Below are positions 1-6,698 of a stretch of 64,000 nt of DNA, piece after piece. Every line of letters starts with the position of its first letter. The first letter of the stretch is position 1. Location of the stretch: NCBI GenBank assembly GCA_963792365.1, contig CAWBVW010000001.1, positions 620,001-684,000 of the forward strand, in the 5' to 3' direction. Made by a program: the position numbers and the translations under genes. The notes under the pieces are model-generated. The model was given only the letters and a program-made list of their open reading frames with translations, was not told where the DNA came from and did not search any database. Source of the stretch: JAOUGY01 sp963792365 (GTDB lineage: Bacteria > Actinomycetota > Acidimicrobiia > Spongiisociales > ZC4RG35).

Positions 1-649
1 GCTCGGCCTCACGATCGGCACGATCCTTGCGAGCCGCGACTTCCTTCTCGACTTCGCGCCGTCGAGCTGAGATCTCCTGGGGCTTCGCGCCGCCCTCTTC
101 CATCCGCGCAAGTTCGTCCTCGAGTGCCTCGAGTCGGATCGCCTTCCAGTCCTCGAAGTCCTCGGCGACCACCTGGAGCTCGGCGCGCATGTTGTCTTCG
201 AGCTCGGGCAGGTCGGTCTGACGCTTCTCCTCGTCGACCGAGGTGATGAGATAGGCAGCGAAGTAGATGACCTTCTCGAGGTCCTTGGGCGACATGTCGA
301 GCAGGTAGCCGAGCCGGCTGGGCACACCCTTGAAGAACCAGATGTGAGTGACCGGGGCGGCGAGCTCGATGTGACCCATGCGCTCGCGACGAACCTTCGA
401 CCGCGTGACTTCCACGCCGCAGCGTTCGCAGACGATGCCCTTGTACCGGATGCGCTTGTACTTGCCGCAGTAGCACTCCCAGTCCCGCTGCGGCCCGAAG
501 ATGCGCTCGTCGAAGAGGCCCTCCTTCTCGGGCTTGAGGGTCCGGTAGTTGATCGTCTCGGGCTTCTTGACCTCACCGTAGGACCAGGCGCGAATCTGGT
601 CGGTGGAGGCGAGGCCGATCTTCAGTTCATCGAAGACTTGACGTGCCAC
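1..649 (-). CDS. rpoC: DNA-directed RNA polymerase subunit beta' (RpoC), N-terminal part
   Basis: Largest catalytic subunit of RNA polymerase. The gene enters through the left window edge and only about 216 N-terminal codons are present. Reading begins at GTG (647-649) as VARQVFDELKIGLASTD, with an AAAAGGAG ribosome site just upstream. The beta' zinc-binding segment follows (ECYCGKYK ... CERCGVEV, four cysteines), then the conserved HIELAAPVTHIWFFKG stretch. The visible end (EEGGAKPQEISARRREVEKE) is charged and probably helical. It lies 116 bp downstream of rpoB on the same strand and is presumably cotranscribed. The spacer carries two heptad arrays. Start and identity are clear; the rest lies outside the window. 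Confidence 0.96.
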   Translation of the reverse strand, partial: MARQVFDELKIGLASTDQIRAWSYGEVKKPETINYRTLKPEKEGLFDERIFGPQRDWECYCGKYKRIRYKGIVCERCGVEVTRSKVRRERMGHIELAAPVTHIWFFKGVPSRLGYLLDMSPKDLEKVIYFAAYLITSVDEEKRQTDLPELEDNMRAELQVVAEDFEDWKAIRLEALEDELARMEEGGAKPQEISARRREVEKEVAARKDRADREAE

Positions 650-661
650 TTTGCTCCTTTT

Positions 662-703
662 GAGTACTGAGTACTTCGTACGGAGTACTGAGAACCGAGC
701 GCT
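662..703. repeat. Heptanucleotide array A (GAGTACT type, 6 units)
   Basis: Six in-phase 7-bp units: GAGTACT, GAGTACT, TCGTACG, GAGTACT, GAGAACC, GAGCGCT. The array sits in the rpoB-rpoC spacer just 5' of the rpoC ribosome site. It is imperfectly inverted relative to array B (733-760), so a rpoB-rpoC transcript could fold the two into one hairpin. Confidence 0.8.
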
Positions 704-732
704 CGCACCGAAACCGTGACCGTGGGTCTTGT

Positions 733-760
733 CTCGATACCCCGTACTCGATACTCAGTA
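733..760. repeat. Heptanucleotide array B (CTCGATA type, 4 units)
   Basis: Four in-phase 7-bp units: CTCGATA, CCCCGTA, CTCGATA, CTCAGTA. The array lies five bases downstream of the rpoB stop codon (766-768). Read on the minus strand it resembles array A read on the plus strand, giving an imperfect inverted repeat with arms of about 30 nt. Confidence 0.78.
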
Positions 761-765
761 CTTCT

Positions 766-3700
766 CTAGACGTCTGCTTCCGGGCGTTCTGGACGTGACA
801 GGTCGATGCCGAGGCTTTCGGTCGGCCGATACATGTCGTCCTCGAGCTCACGGAGCTCGACTTCCTCACCAGCCGAGAGCATCTCGACGTTGAGGCACAG
901 ACTCTGCATCTCCTTGACCAACACCCGGAACGACTCGGGAATGCCCGGCTCGGGGATGTTGTCGCCCTTCACGATGGCCTCGTACACCTTGACACGACCC
1001 TGGACGTCGTCCGACTTGATGGTCAGGAGTTCCTGGAGCGCATAGGCGGCGCCGTAGGCTTCGAGGGCCCACACCTCCATCTCTCCGAAGCGCTGACCAC
1101 CGAACTGGGCCTTACCACCGAGCGGCTGCTGGGTGATCATCGAATAGGGGCCAGTCGACCGGGCATGGATCTTGTCGTCGACCAAGTGCACCAGTTTGAG
1201 GATGTAGATGTATCCCACGGTGACCCCGGTATCGAACGGTTCACCTGTGCGGCCGTCGTAGAGCTGCGCCTTTCCGTCGTCCCCAACGAGCCTGACGCCG
1301 TCGCGGTTTGCGCGAGCGTTCTTGATCACCTGTGCGATCTCGTCCTCACGGGCACCGTCGAACACCGGCGTCGCCGTACGGGTCCAAGGCTCGGCGCCGA
1401 CAACCGCAGGACTGTCGCCCTTGAACGGCTCCCACCCCTGGGCCGCGGCCCATCCGAGGTGGGTTTCGAGCACCTGACCCAGGTTCATCCGGGAAGGCAC
1501 GCCGAGTGGCGACAGGATGATGTCGACCGGAGTTCCGTCCTCGAGGAACGGCATGTCCTCCTCGGGCAGGATCTTCGCCACGATTCCCTTGTTTCCGTGG
1601 CGGCCGGCGAGCTTGTCACCCTCGGAGATCTTGCGCTGTTGGGCCACGTAAACCCGAACCAGCTCGTTGACTCCCGGGGGAAGGTCGTATCCGTCGGCTC
1701 GCTTGAAGACCTTGACGGCGATGACCTTGCCCTGCTCTCCGTGGGGCACCTTGAGCGAGGTGTCACGGACTTCGCGAGCCTTCTCACCGAAGATCGCACG
1801 GAGCAGGCGCTCTTCAGGCGTCAGCTCTGTCTCACCCTTGGGTGTGACCTTGCCGACCAGGTAGTCGCCGGGTCCGACCTCGGCTCCGATCCGGATGATT
1901 CCGTCCTCGTCGAGATCGGCGAGGACCTCGTCGGCGACGTTCGGGATGTCCCGTGTGATCTCCTCGGCACCGAGCTTGGTGTCACGAGCATCGATCTCGT
2001 GCTCCTCGATGTGAATCGAAGTGAGCACGTCGTCCTTGACGAGGCGCTCCGACAGGATGATCGCATCCTCGAAGTTGTGGCCGTTCCAAGGCATGAAGGC
2101 GACCATGAGGTTGCGACCGAGCGCGAGCTCACCCTTGTCGGTCGAAGGGCCGTCTGCGAGCACGCTGCCGGCCTCGACCTTGTCACCCTCACGAACCAAC
2201 GGCTTGTGGTTCATGCACGTGCCCTGGTTCGAGCGCTCGAACTTGTCGAGCGGATAGGTGTGCTTCTTGTTGGTGCCCTTTTCCTTGACGACGATCTCGT
2301 CGCCCGTGACCTCCACGACCTCGCCCTCGACCCCGCAGATGAGCATGTCACCAGAGTCTTGGGCGGCGCGGCGCTCCACACCGGTTCCGACGAGCGGTGC
2401 ATCGGAGGTGAGCAAGGGCACGGCCTGACGCTGCATGTTCGAGCCCATCAAGGCACGGTTTGCGTCGTCGTGCTCGAGGAACGGGATGAGCGCAGTCGAA
2501 ACCGAGACCAACTGCTTGGGAGAAACGTCCATGTAGTCGACCTTGTCGGGCGACACATAGTCCACTTCTCCGCCCGCGGTCCGGACGAGCACACGGTCGT
2601 TCTGGAACGCCCCGTTCTCCTTCAGCGGAGCGTTCGCCTGAGCGATGACGTACCGCTCCTCTTCTGTGGCGGTGAGGTAGTCGATCTGCTCGGTCACGAC
2701 TCCGTCGCGAGCCTTGCGGTATGGCGTCTCGATGAAACCGAACCGGTTGACTCTGGCGTAGCAGGCGAGCGATCCGATGAGACCGATGTTCGGACCTTCA
2801 GGGGTCTCGATCGGGCACATCCGGCCGTAGTGGGACGGGTGAACGTCTCGCACCTCGAACCCGGCGCGCTCACGGCTGAGTCCACCCGGGCCGAGCGCCG
2901 AAAGCCGGCGGCGGTGGGTGAGTCCGGCCAGCGGATTGGGCTGATCCATGAACTGACTCAACTGGCTTGTGCCGAAGAACTCCTTGATGGAGGCGGTGAC
3001 CGGGCGGATGTTGATCAGGCTCTGGGGTGTGATCGACTCCGGATCCTGCGTCGTCATCCGCTCCTTGACCACCCGCTCCAGCCGCGTGAGGCCCACCCGA
3101 ACCTGGTTCTGGATGAGCTCTCCGACCGTCCGGATACGGCGATTGCCGAAGTGGTCGATGTCGTCGGTGACCACGGGGATCTCGACGCCCTGATGGGTCG
3201 TCATGGTCGGGTTGCCGGCATGAAGCGCCACGAGGTACTTGATGCAGTCCACGATGTCTTCGTCACGCAGCATCGACAGGTTGGCGGCCCGATAGTCATC
3301 GGGAACGGACTCGTCGAACTTCTGGCTCAGCTTGTACCGACCAACACGTGTGAGGTCGTACCGCTTGGGATTGCGGAACAGCGTCTGGATCAGGTTGCGC
3401 GCCGATTCCACCGTCGTTGGCTCGCCGGGGCGAAGCTTGCGGTACAGGTCGACGAGAGCTTCCTCACGATCGGTGGCCGTGTCGCGCTCGATCGAATTCC
3501 GAATCGACTCGGCACCGTCGAACAGGTCGAGGATCTCTTCGTCGGTCTCGGCGATGCCGAGCGCACGAAGGAAGGCGGAGATGTACTGGCGGCGCTTGCG
3601 ATCGACGCGCACGCCGATCGTGTCACGCTTGTCGGTGTCGAACTCGAGCCATGCACCACGGCCGGGGATCAACTTGCCCGAGTAGATCAGACGGTCAGAG

Positions 3701-4140
3701 GTCTTGTCGGGCGTGTAGTCGAAGTAGACACCCGGCGACCGGACGAGTTGGGACACCACGACACGCTCGGTGCCGTTGATGATGAAGACGCCGTTCTCGG
3801 TCATCATCGGGAAGTCCCCTAGGAAGACCTGCTGCTCCTTGATCTCACCGGTCTGCTTGTTCATGAAGCGAGCGGTGACGAACAGGGGCTTGGCGAAGTT
3901 CGCATCGCGCTCTTTGGCCTCTTCGATCGAATACGGCGGTTCGCCGAAACGATGATCGGTCAGTTCGAGTGCGAGCGTGCCCGTGAAATCCTCGATCGGG
4001 CTGATCTCTTCGAATATTTCTTTGAGTCCCTCATCGAGGAACCAGGTGAACGATTCTTGCTGTACGGCAAGCAGATCGGGGAGAGGGAGGACCTCCGGGA
4101 TCTTTCCGAACGAAAAGCGCTCGGCGACGCGCGACGACAA
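766..4140 (-). CDS. rpoB: DNA-directed RNA polymerase subunit beta (RpoB)
   Basis: Beta subunit of RNA polymerase, 1124 residues. The chosen start is TTG at 4138-4140 (LSSRVAERFSFGK), with a strong AAGGAGG ribosome site five bases upstream. A longer open frame reaches 4353 but would run back through the promoter, so it is rejected. The rifampicin region, encoded at about 2880-2975, reads GTSQLSQFMDQPNPL ... THRRRLSALGPGG. Asp516, His526 and Ser531 (E. coli numbering) keep the sensitive-type residues. The ETPEGPNIGL and GRHGNKGIVAKILP motifs are present. No rplJ/rplL lies upstream, consistent with actinobacterial separation of rpoBC from the L10/L12 genes. The TAG stop is followed almost at once by heptad array B. 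Confidence 0.98.
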   Translation of the reverse strand: MSSRVAERFSFGKIPEVLPLPDLLAVQQESFTWFLDEGLKEIFEEISPIEDFTGTLALELTDHRFGEPPYSIEEAKERDANFAKPLFVTARFMNKQTGEIKEQQVFLGDFPMMTENGVFIINGTERVVVSQLVRSPGVYFDYTPDKTSDRLIYSGKLIPGRGAWLEFDTDKRDTIGVRVDRKRRQYISAFLRALGIAETDEEILDLFDGAESIRNSIERDTATDREEALVDLYRKLRPGEPTTVESARNLIQTLFRNPKRYDLTRVGRYKLSQKFDESVPDDYRAANLSMLRDEDIVDCIKYLVALHAGNPTMTTHQGVEIPVVTDDIDHFGNRRIRTVGELIQNQVRVGLTRLERVVKERMTTQDPESITPQSLINIRPVTASIKEFFGTSQLSQFMDQPNPLAGLTHRRRLSALGPGGLSRERAGFEVRDVHPSHYGRMCPIETPEGPNIGLIGSLACYARVNRFGFIETPYRKARDGVVTEQIDYLTATEEERYVIAQANAPLKENGAFQNDRVLVRTAGGEVDYVSPDKVDYMDVSPKQLVSVSTALIPFLEHDDANRALMGSNMQRQAVPLLTSDAPLVGTGVERRAAQDSGDMLICGVEGEVVEVTGDEIVVKEKGTNKKHTYPLDKFERSNQGTCMNHKPLVREGDKVEAGSVLADGPSTDKGELALGRNLMVAFMPWNGHNFEDAIILSERLVKDDVLTSIHIEEHEIDARDTKLGAEEITRDIPNVADEVLADLDEDGIIRIGAEVGPGDYLVGKVTPKGETELTPEERLLRAIFGEKAREVRDTSLKVPHGEQGKVIAVKVFKRADGYDLPPGVNELVRVYVAQQRKISEGDKLAGRHGNKGIVAKILPEEDMPFLEDGTPVDIILSPLGVPSRMNLGQVLETHLGWAAAQGWEPFKGDSPAVVGAEPWTRTATPVFDGAREDEIAQVIKNARANRDGVRLVGDDGKAQLYDGRTGEPFDTGVTVGYIYILKLVHLVDDKIHARSTGPYSMITQQPLGGKAQFGGQRFGEMEVWALEAYGAAYALQELLTIKSDDVQGRVKVYEAIVKGDNIPEPGIPESFRVLVKEMQSLCLNVEMLSAGEEVELRELEDDMYRPTESLGIDLSRPERPEADV

Positions 4141-4292
4141 GGGAGCCTCCTTGGAGCCAGACAACCAGAATGGGCACACTACCAGTACGGGCGGTGCCTC
4201 GCAAATGCGTGCACCGCAACACACACCCCTTCGTTGGTGCACTCCGTAGGTTGTCCGTCGGGTCGCTCGCAACGAGCACCACGACTCGATGC

Positions 4293-4322
4293 ATCCTACG
4301 CCGAAGTGCCCGAGGGTGTCAA
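4293..4322 (-). promoter_or_regulatory. Sigma70-type promoter of rpoBC
   Basis: On the minus strand TTGACA (4317-4322) and TAGGAT (4293-4298) are separated by 18 bp. Transcription would start near 4286, giving an rpoB leader of about 145 nt. The -35 box lies about 20 bp from the end of heptad array C. Confidence 0.8.
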
Positions 4323-4340
4323 CGGTTCTCGCGACCCAAG

Positions 4341-4399
4341 GGTCACCGGTCACCAGTCGCCGGTCCCCAGTCCCCAGCGTCTTGCGTCATGCGTCTTGC
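4341..4399. repeat. Heptanucleotide arrays C and D (GTC-containing units)
   Basis: Array C (4341-4375) has five units: GGTCACC, GGTCACC, AGTCGCC, GGTCCCC, AGTCCCC. After a phase shift, array D (4379-4399) has three: GTCTTGC, GTCATGC, GTCTTGC. A 24-bp segment at 4372-4395 recurs exactly at 4505-4528. Confidence 0.8.
4372..4395. repeat. 24-bp direct repeat, copy 1
   Basis: This copy begins CCCCAGCGTCTTGCG and is identical over 24 bp to 4505-4528. The offset is 133 bp, exactly 19 x 7, so the duplication keeps the heptad phase. Confidence 0.85.
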
Positions 4400-4504
4400 G
4401 CGGCCAAGCACGCGAGCCACGGCTGCACGGTGCGTCGCAACCTGATGCCGCCCGACACGAACCAGCCTGCCGTCAGGACGGCACTCGGGGGTCTGGGGGT
4501 CGCC

Positions 4505-4528
4505 CCCCAGCGTCTTGCGTCATGCGTC
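4505..4528. repeat. 24-bp direct repeat, copy 2
   Basis: Exact second copy of 4372-4395. It overlaps the first units of heptad array E and the right arm of the 4493-4510 hairpin. Confidence 0.85.
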
Positions 4529-4567
4529 AGGCGAGTGCCGTCGGCTGTTGGCCGTCGGCCGAGGGTC
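4512..4567. repeat. Heptanucleotide array E (GTCnnGC type, 8 units)
   Basis: Eight in-phase units: GTCTTGC, GTCATGC, GTCAGGC, GAGTGCC, GTCGGCT, GTTGGCC, GTCGGCC, GAGGGTC. Units drift along the array but keep the 7-bp register. Confidence 0.78.
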
Positions 4568-4584
4568 ACGCTTCCGCGGTTTCC

Positions 4585-4640
4585 GTAATACGTTCTACGT
4601 AGGACGTATTACGTGGGACGTAGAACGTATTACGTGGTCC
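4585..4640. repeat. Heptanucleotide array F (GTnnnAC, 8 units) with a 17-bp inverted repeat
   Basis: Eight units: GTAATAC, GTTCTAC, GTAGGAC, GTATTAC, GTGGGAC, GTAGAAC, GTATTAC, GTGGTCC. The array abuts the tadE stop codon (4641-4643). It contains a perfect 17-bp inverted repeat (4584-4600 against 4618-4634, 17-nt spacer), so the tadE transcript would end in a long hairpin. It may serve as a terminator. Confidence 0.85.
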
Positions 4641-5186
4641 TCACGGAATGGCCGGCTCGATTCGCATCACCGTGTCTTCGTTCCAGCGGGAAGAGCCGGT
4701 GAACCAGAGAAAGTCGGTCTGCCAGTGGTGGTCGAAGATGACGCGGACCCCCACCCAGTCGCGGTTCGTTGCTCCGTCGTTGCGGGCAGCCGCCGGCCAA
4801 CCGTTCTGGATGAGATACCAGTTGTTGACGCACGAAAGGGAGACCGGGTCGGAATCCCGGACCGTGCGGTAGCGCTGGGCCTGGCCGACCGCGCCGTTGG
4901 CGTCGGACTCGTAGATCATCACCTCGACGACGTCTTCGCTTGCGATGTTCTGGAGGGCACTGGCGGTGGCCTCGAGGATCCGACAGTCCGCGCTCGAGAT
5001 GCTGCCGGCCGAGGCGGCGGCCCGCGCACCTTCACGGGTCGCGGACGAAACGGTCATCCAGTCGCGCAAGGCGATGCCCCATTCGAAGGATCCGAGAACG
5101 AGCATCAGGAGCAGTCCGACGATCATCGCCGCCTCGATGGCTGCTGCCCCGCGTTCCGATGATTTGCCAGCAGTCGATCGCGACAT
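4641..5186 (-). CDS. TadE-like pilus assembly / pseudopilin-type membrane protein
   Basis: 181 residues, anchored by one hydrophobic helix at about residues 18-40 preceded by ERGAAAIEAAMIVGLLL. This is the TadE-like arrangement, with a Glu near the start of the helix. Downstream, ATREGARAAASAG is the recurring TadE/TadG sequence after the helix; the rest is extracytoplasmic. TadE proteins are minor pseudopilins of Flp/Tad pili. No other tad gene is nearby, so this is a solitary copy whose function is uncertain. The start ATG (5186) follows a GGGGAAG ribosome site. The gene ends directly at heptad array F. Confidence 0.75.
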   Translation of the reverse strand: MSRSTAGKSSERGAAAIEAAMIVGLLLMLVLGSFEWGIALRDWMTVSSATREGARAAASAGSISSADCRILEATASALQNIASEDVVEVMIYESDANGAVGQAQRYRTVRDSDPVSLSCVNNWYLIQNGWPAAARNDGATNRDWVGVRVIFDHHWQTDFLWFTGSSRWNEDTVMRIEPAIP

Positions 5187-5255
5187 CCACTTCCCCGTAC
5201 TTGCCCCGCCGACAATGTACCCGGGCAGACGAGCGCCGCTACCCCTCCGCTGTGT

Positions 5256-6440
5256 TCACGACACCTCGAAGAGCCCGGCCGCTCCCATTCCACCACCGAC
5301 GCACATCGTCACGACGGCATAACGCTCGTTGCGGCGCCGGGCTTCGAGCAGCGCATGTCCGACCATTCGAGCCCCGCTCATCCCGTAGGGATGACCGATG
5401 GATATGGCGCCGCCGTTGACATTGAAGATCTCGTTGTCGATGCCGAGCTTGTCCCGGCAGTAGATGGTCTGAACGGCAAACGCCTCGTTCAGCTCCCACA
5501 CGCCGATGTCTTCGATCCCCAGCCCATTCCGCTCCAACAGCTTTGGGACGGCGAAGACCGGGCCGATTCCCATCTCGTCGGGATCTACACCGGCCACGGC
5601 CATACCCCGGTAGTAACCGAGCGGTTCCAGTCCCCGCTTCTCGGCCTCGGAGGCCTCCATGATCACGAGCGCGGCGGCACCGTCGGAAAGCTGACTGGCG
5701 TTTCCGGCGGTGACGTTCTTGTCGTCGCCTCTGACCGGGGCGAGCTGACCGAGCCCTTCCAGCGTCGTGGAAGGCCGGTTGCCTTCGTCGAGTCGGAGCG
5801 TCACCTCTTCCGATGTGGACTCCCCCGTTTCCCGGTCGACGACGACCTTGGTGGTTGTCGTATGGATGATCTCATCGTCGAAGACACCCCGTTCTTGCGC
5901 CGAAGCGGTGCGCCGCTGCGATTGGAACGCGTATCGATCGCAGTCTTCGCGACTCACGCCGTATCTCTCGGCGACCACTTCGGCGGTGTCGATCATGGGC
6001 ATGTACATGCTCGGCTCGCATTCGAGCACTCGAGGATCCGCCGCTCGATACATGTTCATGTTCTCGTTCTGCACGAGGCTGATGGACTCGACCCCGCCGG
6101 CGACGACCACCGGGGCGCCATCGAACATCACCTGCTTGGCGCCGGTCGCCACGGCCATGAGCCCCGAGGAACACTGACGATCGATCGTCATCCCCGACAC
6201 CGAGGTCGGGAGTCCTGCAGCGACGGCGGACACCCGTGCCATGTTGATCCCCTGGGTCCCTTGTTGCATCGCGCACCCGAGGATCACGTCGTCGACTTCG
6301 GCGGGGTCGACCTTGGCACGATCGACGGCGGCGCGTATCGCCATGCCGGCGAGTGTGGGTGCCTCGGTGTCGTTGAACGCTCCCCGATAGGCCTTCCCGA
6401 TGGCGGTGCGGGCGGTCGAGACGATCACAGCTTCACGCAT
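5256..6440 (-). CDS. Acetyl-CoA acetyltransferase (thiolase)
   Basis: 394 residues, normal thiolase length. Thiolases cleave 3-ketoacyl-CoA with CoA, or condense acetyl-CoA in reverse. The nucleophilic cysteine is Cys90 in TIDRQCSSGLMA. The C-terminal catalytic pair is GHPYGMSGARM (His) and CVGGGMGAAG (Cys). NGGAIS precedes the His motif as usual. A GGAG site lies six bases before the ATG. With the acyl-CoA ligase (12427-14097) and acyl-CoA dehydrogenase (58135-59373) in the window, a role in fatty-acid degradation is likely, but the gene is not clustered with them. Biosynthetic and degradative thiolases cannot be separated on sequence alone. Confidence 0.92.
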   Translation of the reverse strand: MREAVIVSTARTAIGKAYRGAFNDTEAPTLAGMAIRAAVDRAKVDPAEVDDVILGCAMQQGTQGINMARVSAVAAGLPTSVSGMTIDRQCSSGLMAVATGAKQVMFDGAPVVVAGGVESISLVQNENMNMYRAADPRVLECEPSMYMPMIDTAEVVAERYGVSREDCDRYAFQSQRRTASAQERGVFDDEIIHTTTTKVVVDRETGESTSEEVTLRLDEGNRPSTTLEGLGQLAPVRGDDKNVTAGNASQLSDGAAALVIMEASEAEKRGLEPLGYYRGMAVAGVDPDEMGIGPVFAVPKLLERNGLGIEDIGVWELNEAFAVQTIYCRDKLGIDNEIFNVNGGAISIGHPYGMSGARMVGHALLEARRRNERYAVVTMCVGGGMGAAGLFEVS

Positions 6441-6470
6441 GTCAGGCTCCAGAACTGGGGATCCGGGGGG

Positions 6471-6587
6471 TCACCCGCCGGCGATCGTGGGGTCGTCACC
6501 TGCACCGAAGACGACGTAGAGCACCGCGGTCACGATGATGGCCAGCAGGAGCCCGATCAGCCAGTCGGGGATACGGGGACGCTTCAC
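6471..6587 (-). CDS. Very small single-span membrane protein
   Basis: About 38 residues from GTG (6585-6587): VKRPRIPDWLIG, then a hydrophobic helix (LLLAIIVTAVLYVVFG) and a short acidic tail. A basic start followed by one helix fits a small inner-membrane protein with its N-terminus in the cytoplasm. No family is recognised. It lies 30 bp upstream of the thiolase on the same strand. An upstream in-frame ATG at 6614 would lengthen it by nine residues but lies inside the 6608-6633 inverted repeat. No clear ribosome site is visible for either start. Confidence 0.45.
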   Translation of the reverse strand: MKRPRIPDWLIGLLLAIIVTAVLYVVFGAGDDPTIAGG

Positions 6588-6607
6588 GTGCCGCACTCTA
6601 GAAGGCC

Positions 6608-6633
6608 CCGTCATCGGGTGTGTCCGATGACGG
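6608..6633. promoter_or_regulatory. Perfect inverted repeat in a divergent spacer
   Basis: Ten-base arms (CCGTCATCGG and CCGATGACGG) flank a GTGTGT loop. The repeat lies between the leftward small membrane-protein gene and the rightward peptide-binding lipoprotein gene, upstream of both. A shared operator is more likely than a terminator. Confidence 0.5.
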
Positions 6634-6698
6634 TCCGGGCCGGGCGAGCCCACGACTAATCACTTCTGCCGAGGCCTCAGGGTGCCGATGTTGCGTCG

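Larger units (their letters stand above)
4141..4640. other. Gene-free spacer between tadE and rpoB
   Basis: No convincing coding frame. The right half (4341-4640) is largely degenerate 7-bp repeats (arrays C to F). The left part holds the rpoB promoter and leader. A GC-rich hairpin with 7-bp arms (4493-4499 and 4504-4510, loop TCGC) sits in the middle and could act as a terminator. Confidence 0.7.

Noticed and set aside
1165..3822. Very long open frame (about 885 codons) on the plus strand opposite rpoB
   Set aside because: It is the mirror of a highly conserved gene in GC-rich DNA, where stops are rare on the opposite strand; its residues show no family motif.
4141..4353. N-terminal extension of rpoB to 4353
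   Set aside because: It would cross the rpoB promoter and leader, has no RpoB-like sequence, and the TTG at 4140 has an excellent ribosome site.
4341..4640. CRISPR array
   Set aside because: Units are 7 bp, tandem and degenerate with no unique spacers, and no cas gene is present.
5355..6659. Long plus-strand frame opposite the thiolase gene
   Set aside because: Antisense shadow of the thiolase. Composition is His/Arg/Asp-rich without any domain.
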